64,000 nt of DNA from contig NZ_LMUQ01000049.1 of NCBI RefSeq assembly GCF_009765865.1, forward strand, positions 5,150-69,149. Reading direction: 5' to 3'. Source of the stretch: Acidisoma sp. L85 (lineage in GTDB: Bacteria > Pseudomonadota > Alphaproteobacteria > Acetobacterales > Acetobacteraceae). The position numbers and the translations under genes were made by a program. Numbering within the stretch: position 1 is the first letter of the stretch; every line of letters begins with the position of its first letter. The notes under the pieces were generated by a model. It was not told the origin of the DNA. It was given only the letters and a program-made list of their open reading frames with translations, and made no database searches. Positions 1 to 8,776 of the stretch are shown piece by piece.

Positions 1-2
1 GA

Positions 3-266
3 CACCCAGGCCTGACTTCTCCATTTCTGGTCGACGCCGTCGGACGATGCCCTCCCGAAGACGTCGGTGGCCCTTCAGGCTACGAGGATTTCCTCGAGAT
101 CATGAGCAACACGGCGCACGACAGCTACGAAGAAACGCGGCGATGGATCGGCAACGACTTCGATCCCAGAACCGCCGATCTCACCCAGCTCTCGCACGCC
201 GTTGACGCGCTTGCGACAAAATGGAGCCGAACGGCAACCAGCAGAAAGACCCGGTCTCGTATCTGA
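3..266 (+). CDS. Plasmid pRiA4b ORF-3-like protein, C-terminal part
   Basis: An open frame enters from the left edge and stops with TGA at 264-266, giving 87 residues. It carries the C-terminal signature of the pRiA4b ORF-3 family: CPPEDVGGPSGYEDFLEI, followed by WIGNDFDPRTADL. This family is typically found on plasmids and in mobile regions of rhizobia, and its biochemical role is unknown. The start lies outside the window, so I cannot say whether the gene is intact. Family assignment is from recognised motifs. Function remains open. Confidence 0.8.
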   Translation, partial: HPGLTSPFLVDAVGRCPPEDVGGPSGYEDFLEIMSNTAHDSYEETRRWIGNDFDPRTADLTQLSHAVDALATKWSRTATSRKTRSRI

Positions 267-470
267 TCCGCGGCGCTCGCCGAATGCATACCTCTCACCG
301 ACAAATGACCCATGCTATTTAAGCCGGTGCGAACCCCATTGCTCGGTAGGTTCGATCAACGCAGCAAACAGCGCGATGTCGCAAATCTCAGCCGTCGCCG
401 AGCCAATGTCGCGGCGTTCAAGCTCGTTCGCACCCCGACAGATCGCCTTAGGCATGCCCAAGCCCAGCAA

Positions 471-1562
471 TCATATCTCTCCTTGAGAGGCTTGATTGCG
501 GCCAGCAATCGCCTGACAGACCGCAACTTTGACTTGCGCGGTGGTGGCCGTACCGCCGAGATCCGGCGTGACGATACCAGCCTGCGTTACCGCTTCTATG
601 GCGGTCATCAGCCGGGAAGCGGCGGCCGGCTCCCCCAGATGCTCCAGCATCTGCACGGCGGTCCAGAAAGTGCCGATCGGATTGGCGATGCCCTTGCCGA
701 CGATGTCGAAGGCCGAGCCATGGATCGGCTCGAACATCGACGGATAGCGCCGCTCGGGATTGATGTTCGCCGTGGGAGCGACGCCGATCGACCCCGCAAG
801 CGCGGCCGCGAGATCGGACAGGATGTCGGCGTGCAGATTGGTCGCGACGACCGTATCGATGCCAGCCGGCTGCAGCACCATGCGGGCGGCCATCGCATCG
901 ACCAGCATCTTCTCCCAAGTAACGCTGGGGAAAGAGCGGGCGACGGCAGCCGCGACCTCGTCCCACAGGACCATGCCGTGGCGTTGGGCGTTCGACTTAG
1001 TGACGACCGTGAGATGCCTTCGCGGTCGAGCTTCGGCTACCGCAAAGGCGAATCGCATGATCCGCTCGATGCCGCTTCGCGTGAAGATTGCAACCTCGGT
1101 CGCGACTTCCTCCGGATGTCCGCGATGGGTACGGCCGCCGTTTCCGGCGTATTCGCCTTCGCTGTTTTCGCGGACGATCACCCAGTCAAGCTCGCCGGGC
1201 GAACAATCGCGAAGCGGCGAGCGTAACCCGGCGAGAACGCGGGTGGGGCGGACATTCGCGTATTGGTCGAACCCCTGACAGATGGCGAGCCGCAGGCCCC
1301 AAAGCGTGACATGGTCGGGGATGGCCGAATCACCCACCGCGCCGAAATAGATCGCATCGAGGTCGCGCAGCCGATCCAGACCATCTGCGGGCATCATCAC
1401 CCCGTGGCGACGGTAATAGTCCGACCCCCAATCGAAGGATGTAACCTCGACTTGGAAATTGCCATCGCGCGCGGCGATTGCTTGCAACACCTCAAGCCCG
1501 GCACCGATCACTTCAGGTCCGATGCCGTCACCGGGGATCGCGGCGATACGATGGGTCTTCAT
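471..1562 (-). CDS. Tartrate/D-malate-type dehydrogenase (isopropylmalate dehydrogenase family)
   Basis: This 363-residue NAD-dependent beta-decarboxylating dehydrogenase is of the TtuC/DmlA type, which oxidises tartrate, D-malate or related 2-hydroxyacids, sometimes with decarboxylation. The N-terminus has GDGIGPEV (about 11-18). The catalytic Lys is K189 in TKSNAQRHG, and the metal-binding aspartates are D222, D246 and D250 (DAMAARMV, NLHADILSD). GSAFDIVGKGIANPIG follows as in the family. Length is normal for tartrate dehydrogenase. It is the last gene of a leftward operon, 73 bases after the epimerase, so it may act on a sugar-acid breakdown product. LeuB is less likely because no leu genes are nearby. 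Confidence 0.85.
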   Translation of the reverse strand: MKTHRIAAIPGDGIGPEVIGAGLEVLQAIAARDGNFQVEVTSFDWGSDYYRRHGVMMPADGLDRLRDLDAIYFGAVGDSAIPDHVTLWGLRLAICQGFDQYANVRPTRVLAGLRSPLRDCSPGELDWVIVRENSEGEYAGNGGRTHRGHPEEVATEVAIFTRSGIERIMRFAFAVAEARPRRHLTVVTKSNAQRHGMVLWDEVAAAVARSFPSVTWEKMLVDAMAARMVLQPAGIDTVVATNLHADILSDLAAALAGSIGVAPTANINPERRYPSMFEPIHGSAFDIVGKGIANPIGTFWTAVQMLEHLGEPAAASRLMTAIEAVTQAGIVTPDLGGTATTAQVKVAVCQAIAGRNQASQGEI

Positions 1563-1635
1563 GGGAGCATCCCAAGGGTTCTCGGCAACAAGATGATGGC
1601 GCCTCTCCGGCTTGGGGACGTCGGGGGCGCGACGC

Positions 1636-2532
1636 CTATGTGCTGGGCTTGACGTATTTGCGCCAGTTTTGGGCTTCGCTGAAGCCGAGGACTTCGCGAG
1701 TTTTACGGTTCGACAAAAGCCCCTCGAACTCTCCCAGTTTTCCTCTTACCGCGACATTCGGGTAGTAGCGGCGCAACAATTCCGCCGTCGGCAGGTCCGA
1801 TGAGGTGTCGTTGTTGACGGCATTGAAGACTTGGTAGCCGAGACCATCCTTTTCGATGCCGAGACGTATGATCTGTCCGAGATCGCGCGCGTCGATATAG
1901 CTCCATGCGATGCGGCGGCGGAAGTCGGGCTTGGCGAACCAGCCTGGGAAGAGCGCGTATTCATGCGGCTCGATGACATTGCCGATGCGGATCGCATAGA
2001 TATCGGTGTCGGTGCGGCGGGCGAAGGCCTGGGCGGTCTTTTCGTTGACGATCTTCGACAGTGCATAGCTGTCCATAGGATCGACCGGATATTCCTCGTC
2101 GAGCGGGAAATATTCCGGATCACGATAGCCGTTGGCGAAGACGATACCGTAGGTGGTCTCGCTCGATGCGATGATGACCTTTGGGATGCCGAGCTTCACC
2201 GCCGCTTCGACGATATTGTACGTGCCCATGACGTTGACACGGTAGACCTCGTTATCCGGCGTGATCATGATGCGCGGAATCGCCGCGAAATGGACCACGG
2301 CGTCGATTTTCTCGGGGCGCAGGTCTGAGTCGAATTCGTGCAGGCCGGTGTAGCTCGACAAGGCGTTGAAGACCTGGCCGGAATCGGTGATGTCGGTAAT
2401 GAGCGTGCGGACCTGGGGATTGGCGAGCGGCTTGGTATCCAGGTTGAGCACCCGATAGCCATGCTCGACCAGATGCTGCACCACATGACGGCCGGCCTTG
2501 CCGCTGCCGCCCGTAAAGATCACGCGCTTCAT
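1636..2532 (-). CDS. NAD-dependent epimerase/dehydratase (extended SDR)
   Basis: This is a 298-residue extended short-chain dehydrogenase. The dinucleotide loop GGSGKAG is at residues 8-14, HFAA follows at about 81-84, Ser is near 123-124, and the catalytic pair is Tyr156/Lys160 (YALSK). It probably acts on a sugar or uronate. The exact reaction (4-epimerase, uronate dehydrogenase or dehydratase) cannot be told from sequence alone. I chose ATG 2532 because AGGA lies about 8 bases upstream and the Rossmann strand begins at once. An upstream in-frame GTG at 2556 has no such site. It sits between the binding-protein gene and the tartrate-type dehydrogenase, consistent with a sugar-acid operon. 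Confidence 0.8.
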   Translation of the reverse strand: MKRVIFTGGSGKAGRHVVQHLVEHGYRVLNLDTKPLANPQVRTLITDITDSGQVFNALSSYTGLHEFDSDLRPEKIDAVVHFAAIPRIMITPDNEVYRVNVMGTYNIVEAAVKLGIPKVIIASSETTYGIVFANGYRDPEYFPLDEEYPVDPMDSYALSKIVNEKTAQAFARRTDTDIYAIRIGNVIEPHEYALFPGWFAKPDFRRRIAWSYIDARDLGQIIRLGIEKDGLGYQVFNAVNNDTSSDLPTAELLRRYYPNVAVRGKLGEFEGLLSNRKTREVLGFSEAQNWRKYVKPST

Positions 2533-2540
2533 GCTCAATC

Positions 2541-3592
2541 CTAATTGCTGTGACACCGGGTGTTCCGGACACGCCGGAACACCCAGGCTTGGAGATAGTC
2601 TTTGAAGTGGTAGTTGTCGATGTTCTCGGCGTTGAAGATCAGCGGCTCGCTGAAGATAATTACGCCGTCGTTCACTTTGAACTCACCAAGGTCCCCGGCG
2701 TGAAGGTGGCATTGCGGGGCATGGCGCTATTGGCGGCGAGGCGCGCGACATACATGACGAGCTCGCCTTCCTTCACCTCATCCCAAAGCGGCGTCTCCTT
2801 GATCACACCGGCCTTGACGTATTGCCGGATCGCATCTGGGTCCGAGCAGCCGCCGACGATGACCTTGCCGGTCAGGCCGAGTTTCTGCACGGCGGCAGCG
2901 GCGCCGACGAGGGCCGCGGCGTCCGGGCCGATGATGCCCGTAACCTCGGGATGCGCTTGCAGAATGTTCAAGCCGGCGGTGAGGGACTGCGACACGCTGG
3001 ACTGGCCGTATTGCGTGGTGACGATGGTCATCTTCGGATAGGCCGTCGCCATATAGGCCTTTAGAGCCTTGATCCACTCATTCTGGATCGTGGCGTCGGG
3101 CGTGGAAGACAGGATCGCGATCTTCGCAGCCGGCTGGATGTATTTCGCGACCGAATCCACGAGCGCCTTGCCGAACGCCGGATAGGCCGTGTTCTGGATG
3201 AAGAAGTCGCGGGCATTGGGCGCGACATCGCTGTCATAGGACACGACTTTGATGCCCTGCTTCATCGCGCGGCGCAGGCTGGGCGCAAGCTCGGTCGGGT
3301 TGTTGGACGTCGTGGTGATGACGTTGAAGCGCCGGGCGATCAGGCTGTTGAAGACATCGACCTGACCCTGCGCCGAGGCCGTCACTGGACCCGCGTAGAG
3401 AAAATCGATGTTGAGCTTGGCGGCGGCGGCCTTGGCGCCTTTCTCATTCGCCTTGAACACCGAGATCCCGATCAGCTTCGGAACCATGGCGACGTGAATG
3501 CGCTTGGAGATATCGATTTCCGCGGCAGGTGCGCTGAACGCCAGCCCGAGGAGAGCCGCCGCCAAGAAGCCAGTCGATCTTAAGTTTCTCAT
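2541..3592 (-). pseudogene. Sugar ABC transporter periplasmic binding protein, frameshifted near its end
   Basis: This is a CUT2-type solute-binding protein (RhaS/LsrB-like, Peripla_BP_4 fold) with a signal peptide (about residues 1-24, cleavage after SAPAA). The reading frame stops at 2672, after TPGTLVSSK. Shifting by one base near 2690 gives GEFKVNDGVIIFSEPLIF, then NAENIDNYHF, the family's usual C-terminal pattern. That second frame ends at 2541, nine bases before the epimerase start. A single missing base (TLG read as TLV) explains the break. ATG 3592 is preferred because AGGGA lies six bases ahead. The gene is either a real frameshift or a sequencing error. Without it the locus has no binding protein for the truncated importer upstream. 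Confidence 0.72.
2558..2584 (-). other. Intercistronic hairpin
   Basis: A perfect 11-bp inverted repeat (GGGTGTTCCGG and its complement) flanks a 5-base loop between the binding-protein and epimerase genes. No T-run follows, so it looks more like an mRNA-stabilising or processing hairpin, often seen after binding-protein genes, than an intrinsic terminator. It lies inside the frameshift-restored tail of the binding protein, which suggests the true stop may originally have been earlier. Confidence 0.6.
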
Positions 3593-3659
3593 CGTCATTC
3601 CCTGAAGACATTGATTTTGATTGCCAAAAGTCCGGCTGACCGTGCGCGAGCTTCGTCCG

Positions 3660-3857
3660 TCACTCGGGGGCCTCCGTCATCTTGTCCCGGCCGGCACCCC
3701 GGATGCGCCGCAGCAGCAGCGCCAGGCCCGTTCCACGGCCGGACAGAAGATTGCGGATCGTGATGGCGGCCAGCAGGATGGCGCCGGTCACCATGGTCGT
3801 CACCATGTCGAAAAAGCCCGCGATCAGCATGCCCTGGCGGAGGAAGCCGAGGAACAC
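3660..3857 (-). pseudogene. ABC sugar permease, C-terminal remnant
   Basis: This leftward frame of about 65 residues holds two hydrophobic stretches ([15 protein letters not shown] and [17 protein letters not shown]) and a basic tail. It resembles the last two membrane segments of RbsC-type permeases. It ends 67 bases before the binding-protein start, the expected operon order. Similarity stops at about 3857, exactly where IstB coding sequence begins on the other strand. The permease was therefore cut by the IS21 element, and the rest of the permease and the ATPase are missing. Confidence 0.55.
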
Positions 3858-4069
3858 GTCACGACTTGCTGGAGATCCTCGAAGAGCGTTACGGCCGGCG
3901 CTTCACGATCGTGACCAGCCAGGTCCCCGTGGAAAACTGGCATCAGCTTATTGGGGATCCGACCTACGCGGACGCCATTCTCGATCGGCTAGTACACAAT
4001 GCGACACGTATCGATCTGGACGGGGAGAGCATGCGGAAAAAGCGCGGCGGTCGCGCACAAACGGCTTGA
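3857..4069 (+). pseudogene. istB: IS21-family IstB ATP-binding protein, C-terminal remnant
   Basis: The frame reads [15 protein letters not shown], then [38 protein letters not shown] and GESMRKKR. This is the characteristic C-terminal third of IstB, the AAA+ helper of IS21-family transposases. The Walker A and B parts are absent. The element's terminal repeats follow directly downstream, so this is the 3' end of a deleted IS21 copy. No istA is attached here; an istA 5' remnant lies at 47 kb on the same strand. Confidence 0.85.
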
Positions 4070-4120
4070 CCATCAAGGGCGTCACGGAGCACGAGTTTTA
4101 AGGCCACAGTGGCTCAGGAC

Positions 4121-4213
4121 TGGGCGACATCATCTCGGAATAGTGGGCGAGATCAAATCGGAACGATGGGCGACATCAATCCTGAATCCTGGGCGACTTC
4201 ATCGGAATGCGCA
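4121..4213 (+). repeat. IS21-type terminal repeats (right end)
   Basis: Four copies of TGGGCGA(C) start at 4121, 4143, 4167 and 4190, spaced 22-24 bases, each followed by a TCGGAAT/TCCTGAAT-like stretch. IS21-family ends carry such multiple internal repeats as transposase binding sites. The last copy runs into ATCGGAATGCGCA, probably the element terminus. Confidence 0.7.
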
Positions 4214-4271
4214 GATAGGGCATTCGCGGCGCGTGGCATGGCTTGCCTCCAGGAGAACGGCTCTGCCTTAC

Positions 4272-4496
4272 CTACGTGCGACTAATGCTTTTGGATGAGC
4301 TTTCGCCATGAAGCGGTTCGGCGCCGCCCTTGATCCTGCCAACGTGGCGGATGCCCTCCCACACTTCAGCCGTCTCTTGCGGTGCTAAAGACAGCGCGAC
4401 CACCTCACGCGCGGAAGCATCATTGGCGCACGCGACTTCCCCGGTGCTCACAAGCTCGCCAGCTTCAGCAAGACGGTAAAAGCTATACACGGCCAT
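4272..4496 (-). CDS. Small hypothetical protein
   Basis: This 74-residue protein begins MAVYSFYRLAEAGELVSTGE, has no membrane segment, and resembles the small DUF6894-like proteins of rhizobia. I chose ATG 4496 because AGGGG precedes it at good spacing; an upstream ATG would add seven residues. It stands alone between the IS21 end and a regulator remnant. Function is unknown. Confidence 0.5.
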   Translation of the reverse strand: MAVYSFYRLAEAGELVSTGEVACANDASAREVVALSLAPQETAEVWEGIRHVGRIKGGAEPLHGESSSKSISRT

Positions 4497-4632
4497 TGAG
4501 TGACACCCCTGTATCAACGGGCGGGGTAGAGCGGGTAAATCTGTCCCTCCTGCGGCCCTTCCGGGGCAACTGTGTGAATGTCAGACAACCTTCGCGCGGC
4601 CTCGCCACGTTGTGGTCTAGCCAGCCGACAGC

Positions 4633-4923
4633 TCAGCTAGGCCGGCCTCCCAAAGCGCCTGCCGCGCGCGCAACAAAGGTGCCGCGGCCGACGGTTGCCG
4701 TGAGCAGCCCATTGCGATTTGCCTCGGCATAGCCGTGACTTACGGTCACCCCATCGATGGTGAGGTGCCGCGCGACGGCGCGATGCGTCGGCAGCCGATC
4801 TCCTGGCAGCAGTTGCCCGTCCCGCACAGCAGCTGCGATGGCGTTCGCCAGCTCTTGGTAGATCGGTCCGGTGCGGCCAAACAGATCTGGCAGCCAATGG
4901 GGGGCGTATCCGTTGAACTTAGT
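4633..4923 (-). pseudogene. MocR/PdxR-type GntR regulator, HTH-only remnant
   Basis: A leftward frame opens after a stop at 4924-4926 and reads HWLPDLFGRTGPIYQELANA, then a winged-helix GntR domain (GDRLPTHRAVARHL, GRGTFV). WxPDL...GPIYxxLA is the start of MocR/PdxR proteins, which fuse this domain to an aminotransferase-like domain of about 350 residues. That domain is missing: the frame stops about 15 residues after the HTH. No good start codon was seen either. I read it as a truncated gene. Confidence 0.6.
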
Positions 4924-5214
4924 TTAGTGGGCGCCATACAGTATCAGTTCTGTTCGGATGTTGTCGGCGTAGTCCAAGCAAGAGACGCGCCGGGCAGGAT
5001 GAAGTGCCGAGGCAGGTGTCTGGCGAGGAGCGTGGAACGGCCGTTTCCTCGCTCGACCCGCGCGACGCGCAGCTGTTTAAGCCGTTACGGCCACACATCT
5101 ATCGAGTTTTTCACACGCGAGATGCCCACTTCTCCCGCGTTGTGATCTTACGAGAGCAAGCCATAAGTCGCAGTTGAAACTAGCTCATGCATCGAGGCAT
5201 CATTCCAACCACGC

Positions 5215-6156
5215 TTAGGTGGGATGCACGGCTAGCAGGAACTTGACGAGTTGTTCACAAACCTCGGCAGATGCCTCGTGCTGCACCCAGTGGCCCACAT
5301 TTTTGATTTCGAGGGTTCCCACCAGACCGGGGAGACCGGTGCGGAGTTGCGCTACGGGGGGATAAAGTGCCATCAAGCCATCCTCCTTTCCAACGACAAA
5401 GAAGGATGGTTGACTGATTTTCGCTCCTTTCCAGGCGCCGGACAGGTAGAAATACGGTTCAGCGGCGCGGTAGTAGTTCAAGGCACCATGAAAACCGGTA
5501 CGCTGGAACTCAGCGATGTTGTGCGCGACGTAGTCGGGTCCCGCCCAAGTCGGCAATGGCCCTGGCGCCGGACGATGAAGGCTTCGAGCCGGATCTATCG
5601 GGTTCCATCCCTCGCCGGTTGGAGCAGAGCCCGATGCCCAATATAAAGCCCCAGGGATGGTGACCGCTGCGTCAGCCCAAATGTGATCGGCGTCCGGTCG
5701 AATCTGCTCGAACATGTAGAACTTGTCTTGATGACCGGACTTCCGCATGCGCTCGAAGACGCTGACGTCACCACGGGGAAAGTACGGCACGCTCAGGCAA
5801 AACACCGCCGTGAACCGATCCGGACGCATCATTGCGGCGTTCCAAGCATGCGTGGCGCCCCAGTCATGACCGACGAGGGCAGCACTGGGAATATCCAGCG
5901 CATCGAGCAGACCAACGAGGTCACCAGCCGTGTGCAGCGGCGTGTAGACGCTCGCGTCCGCTGGAGCTGAGCTGCGCCCATAGCCGCGCATATCTGGAGC
6001 GATCGCTCGATACCCAACCGACGCGATCGCTTTCATCTGCCGGCGCCATGTGTAGGAAGTATCTGGGAAGCCGTGGCAGAATACGACTGCGGGCCCTTCA
6101 CCCTCCTCGATGAGGTGAAGAGAGATTCCGTTTGCCTCTATGTCGCGGTGCCTCAT
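5215..6156 (-). CDS. Alpha/beta hydrolase, epoxide-hydrolase-like
   Basis: This 313-residue soluble alpha/beta hydrolase of the epoxide hydrolase group opens an epoxide (or dehalogenates) through an aspartyl ester intermediate. HGFPDTSYTWRRQM forms the oxyanion hole, RGYGRSS follows, the nucleophile is the Asp of GHDWGA, and the likely catalytic His is in GHWVQHEA. Nucleophile Asp rather than Ser argues against a plain esterase. ATG 6156 is preferred over 6162 since GGAG is eight bases upstream. A second hydrolase of the same type lies 88 bases upstream in the same direction, so the two may be co-transcribed. The substrate is unknown. Confidence 0.85.
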   Translation of the reverse strand: MRHRDIEANGISLHLIEEGEGPAVVFCHGFPDTSYTWRRQMKAIASVGYRAIAPDMRGYGRSSAPADASVYTPLHTAGDLVGLLDALDIPSAALVGHDWGATHAWNAAMMRPDRFTAVFCLSVPYFPRGDVSVFERMRKSGHQDKFYMFEQIRPDADHIWADAAVTIPGALYWASGSAPTGEGWNPIDPARSLHRPAPGPLPTWAGPDYVAHNIAEFQRTGFHGALNYYRAAEPYFYLSGAWKGAKISQPSFFVVGKEDGLMALYPPVAQLRTGLPGLVGTLEIKNVGHWVQHEASAEVCEQLVKFLLAVHPT

Positions 6157-6244
6157 CGTCATTGCTCCAGGGTAGCCAGACGCTTCTGAATTGCGCGCAT
6201 GATGGACTCTCGTAGTGAAGTCGCACCAGCAACAGCGAGCTTAC

Positions 6245-7264
6245 CTACTTCAGCCTCCTCGTTTGCAGCCAAGAACGAATGGCTTGGGCGACTTCGTTCT
6301 TGCGCTCAAGAGGGAGCCAGTGGCCGCCCGCGAGATGCGTCACAGAAAGATCCCGGCAGGCGAGGCGCATTGGCTCGCCAAGGCGGCTACGATTGATGTC
6401 GCAGATAGCGTCCCACTCGCCGTTAATGAAGAGCACGGGCTGCTGTAGGGCGCCCCCACTGGGTGCGGCACGGGCGTAGGCGATGTTGGCCGCGTCGTTC
6501 AGATACCAAGCGTTGGCTGGGCGAAAGCCGTGTGCAAGGAACGCCGCACACAAAGCATCGAAATCAGTGGGCGGCCAGAGCGCGGAATCGGGCGGAGTTG
6601 CAGGCGCTCGGTGTGCCGAACCATATCGGCCTCCATTGAGGGTTAACAAGGCCGACGGAGACACCTTGCCCGCAGAGGCTGGGCTCCCACTCCGATAGAT
6701 AGACGCGAGGGTGGCAGGGATGTCCGCATCGCAGTCGCTGACCGTCTGGTCGAAATGCGTGAGGTAGAAGCGGTAGTAGTCCCACTGCCCGTCCGGATAC
6801 TGGTCGGCTGGATAGAGCTGACGATCAACGAGGGCTACGAGCTTCGGCAACGCGAAGCCCTCCGGCAAATAAGGGACCGACACCAGCACCAGCCCGCGGC
6901 AGCGTGCGGCGTGGTGAGCGGCCAGCGCACTTGCCACGGGACATCCCAGATCATGCCCGATCCAGATGGCCGGGTGGGCGCCCAGATGGTCGTGGAGCTC
7001 GACCATGTCCTCGACAATCTCACTTACAGCATAGGCCTCATGGGCGGTTGGTGCCGACGAGTCGCCGTAGCCACGCATATCCGGTGCGATACATCGCCAG
7101 CCATCGGACGCGAACGCCTCGATCTGCTTACGCCACATCAGGCCAATTCCCGGCCACCCGTGCAGGAAGATCATCAAAGGCCCCTCGGGCGGCCCGGCAT
7201 CCCAATAGTGCATTGCGTGGCGGGACGAGCTGGAGGTGCGACCGGTCAGGGCGGAGGGCTTCAT
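6245..7264 (-). CDS. Alpha/beta hydrolase, epoxide-hydrolase-like (second copy)
   Basis: This 339-residue member of the same group has HGWPGIGLMWRKQI, MRGYGDSS, an Asp nucleophile in GHDLGC and a His in GGHWLPLERKNE. It differs clearly from the following hydrolase, so it is a divergent paralogue and not a recent duplicate. No strong ribosome-binding site was seen before ATG 7264. The segment that follows the nucleophile is long, as in cap-domain epoxide hydrolases. The pair has no obvious pathway neighbour. Confidence 0.82.
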   Translation of the reverse strand: MKPSALTGRTSSSSRHAMHYWDAGPPEGPLMIFLHGWPGIGLMWRKQIEAFASDGWRCIAPDMRGYGDSSAPTAHEAYAVSEIVEDMVELHDHLGAHPAIWIGHDLGCPVASALAAHHAARCRGLVLVSVPYLPEGFALPKLVALVDRQLYPADQYPDGQWDYYRFYLTHFDQTVSDCDADIPATLASIYRSGSPASAGKVSPSALLTLNGGRYGSAHRAPATPPDSALWPPTDFDALCAAFLAHGFRPANAWYLNDAANIAYARAAPSGGALQQPVLFINGEWDAICDINRSRLGEPMRLACRDLSVTHLAGGHWLPLERKNEVAQAIRSWLQTRRLK

Positions 7265-7982
7265 CGGCGTCTAGTCCTAAACCATTCGAGTAAGAGTCTC
7301 GGTCTTCACTCTATCCGGGCTGGGCCGGGCCTACCGCGCTTCAACTTGGCCCTCATCGAATACTTGGATCGCCCTCTGACGAAACGAGAACTCGCAGATA
7401 TCGATACTCTCGGCAACCTGCATGGGAAGTTCCTGCCCCTGCAGGTCTGTTCAAATCTCGATCAACATGCCTTCGCAAGGTGTGGGAGGTCGACGCTTTG
7501 GAAGAGCCGTTCAGTCACGCGCACCTTTAAGCATTACCTGAACCGCCTGTTGCTCACCGCCTTAAGTCAACACGCGCGAAAAGGACAGTTATCGCGGGTT
7601 GATTCCATTGCGCCGGAGCATAGTTTGGTCGGGCTAATGAGCATCCCGGCGAGACGCAGGAGGTGGCGGTCAAGAACCTGGGTTTTCGAGTCTGGATCTT
7701 AGCTCATTCGGCGCCTGAATCTGCTTCAGGCAATCGTCAGCATCGCGCAAGCATTCAGCAGCGAATGCGATACATCGCCACCGGGGTCAAACCAAGATCC
7801 AGGGCCGTCGAGGGTCCGTGCTGGCTATCCAGCACGAGGGCCCTTGAGAACCGACTGAGCACAAAGGACGATGGAAAATAATAGCGCGCGCCATGCTGGG
7901 TCGAACAGCGGGCCGCGCAATGGTGGTGCGGTATGTTGCCTCCATCCGGGATGACGCCAAAAGTCTCGATCTTCCGCCGTCG
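7265..7982. other. Intergenic stretch with an unidentified rightward frame
   Basis: No recognisable gene. A rightward frame stays open through 7330-7490 and reads LPRFNLALIEYLDRPLTKRE and NLHGKFLPLQVCSNLDQHAF, which looks protein-like, but I could not place it in a family and it has no credible start. The rest shows no motif, RNA gene or clear repeat. Confidence 0.35.
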
Positions 7983-8762
7983 CTACCAGCAGACGTAGCC
8001 GCCATCGACCAGAACGATCGAGCCGGTCATCAGACTGGACGCGTCACTGGCGAGAAACAGGATGGCGGAGGCTATCTCATCAGGCCGGCCGATGCGTCCC
8101 ATGGGCGTCCCGGCCAACCATGTGTCAAAGACTATCTTATTCCCGGTGACTACGCTGCTCACGAGATCGGTGTCGATATAGGTCGGGGCTACGGCGTTGA
8201 CCCGCACGCCGCGGCTGGCCCACTCGGCTGCAAGCGATCTTGTAAGATGATGCACCGCTGCCTTTGATGCATTGTAATGCGCCTGTTCCTGCGGCTTGTT
8301 GACGATGAAGCCGGACATAGAACCCAGATTGACGATACTACCTCTCCCTGCCGCCAGCATTGCCTGTCCGAAGGCGCGGGCGCACCAGAAGACCCCATTG
8401 AGATTGACGTCGAGAACCTTCAACCAGCGTTCGCCGGTCATTTCCTCCGCCGGGGTACTACTGAGGGCGATCCCGGCGTTATTGACTAGAATATCGACGG
8501 CGCCATGGTCCTTCAGGACATCGTCGCGCAGAGCTTCAACGGCCATCTGATCCGTCACGTCCAGGCGTGCCGTCTTGACGCGATAACCCTGCGCCGCGAG
8601 CACTGCGGCGGAACCTCGGACGGCGCCGTCGTCGATATCCGTCATCACCACAAGCGCTCCCGCCTGGCACAACGCTTCTGTGCTGGCGAGACCGATTCCG
8701 CGCGCGGCGCCTGTGACCACCGCCGTCCGCCCCGATAAGTTGTACTTTCCGAGATAATCCAC
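7983..8762 (-). CDS. Galactitol-dehydrogenase-like SDR (polyol dehydrogenase)
   Basis: This 259-residue classical short-chain dehydrogenase has TGAARGIG (17-24), NNAG (94-97), Ser148 and Tyr163/Lys167. The tail LVDGGYVCW and the block NLGSMSG..VN closely recall galactitol 2-dehydrogenase of Rhodobacter (GatDH), so an NAD-linked polyol or sugar-alcohol oxidation is likely. It is the last gene of the leftward ABC operon, 14 bases after the permease, so its substrate is probably what that importer delivers. The start is GTG with AGGA six bases upstream. The substrate (galactitol, another hexitol or a deoxy-polyol) cannot be fixed from sequence. Confidence 0.82.
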   Translation of the reverse strand: MDYLGKYNLSGRTAVVTGAARGIGLASTEALCQAGALVVMTDIDDGAVRGSAAVLAAQGYRVKTARLDVTDQMAVEALRDDVLKDHGAVDILVNNAGIALSSTPAEEMTGERWLKVLDVNLNGVFWCARAFGQAMLAAGRGSIVNLGSMSGFIVNKPQEQAHYNASKAAVHHLTRSLAAEWASRGVRVNAVAPTYIDTDLVSSVVTGNKIVFDTWLAGTPMGRIGRPDEIASAILFLASDASSLMTGSIVLVDGGYVCW

Positions 8763-8776
8763 GGTCGTTCCTTACT

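Noticed and set aside
312-1226. 304-residue rightward frame at the left end
   Set aside because: It lies opposite the well-conserved tartrate-type dehydrogenase and has no recognisable domain.
471-1562. LeuB (3-isopropylmalate dehydrogenase)
   Set aside because: The sequence blocks fit the tartrate/D-malate subgroup better, and there are no leu genes nearby.
4121-4213. CRISPR-like spaced short repeats
   Set aside because: Only four copies of a 7-8-base unit with 22-24-base period next to an istB end; this is the terminal repeat pattern of IS21 elements.
6755-7702. 315-residue rightward frame
   Set aside because: Most of it is antisense to the second epoxide-hydrolase-like gene. Only the part beyond 7265 might hold a remnant, which I could not identify.
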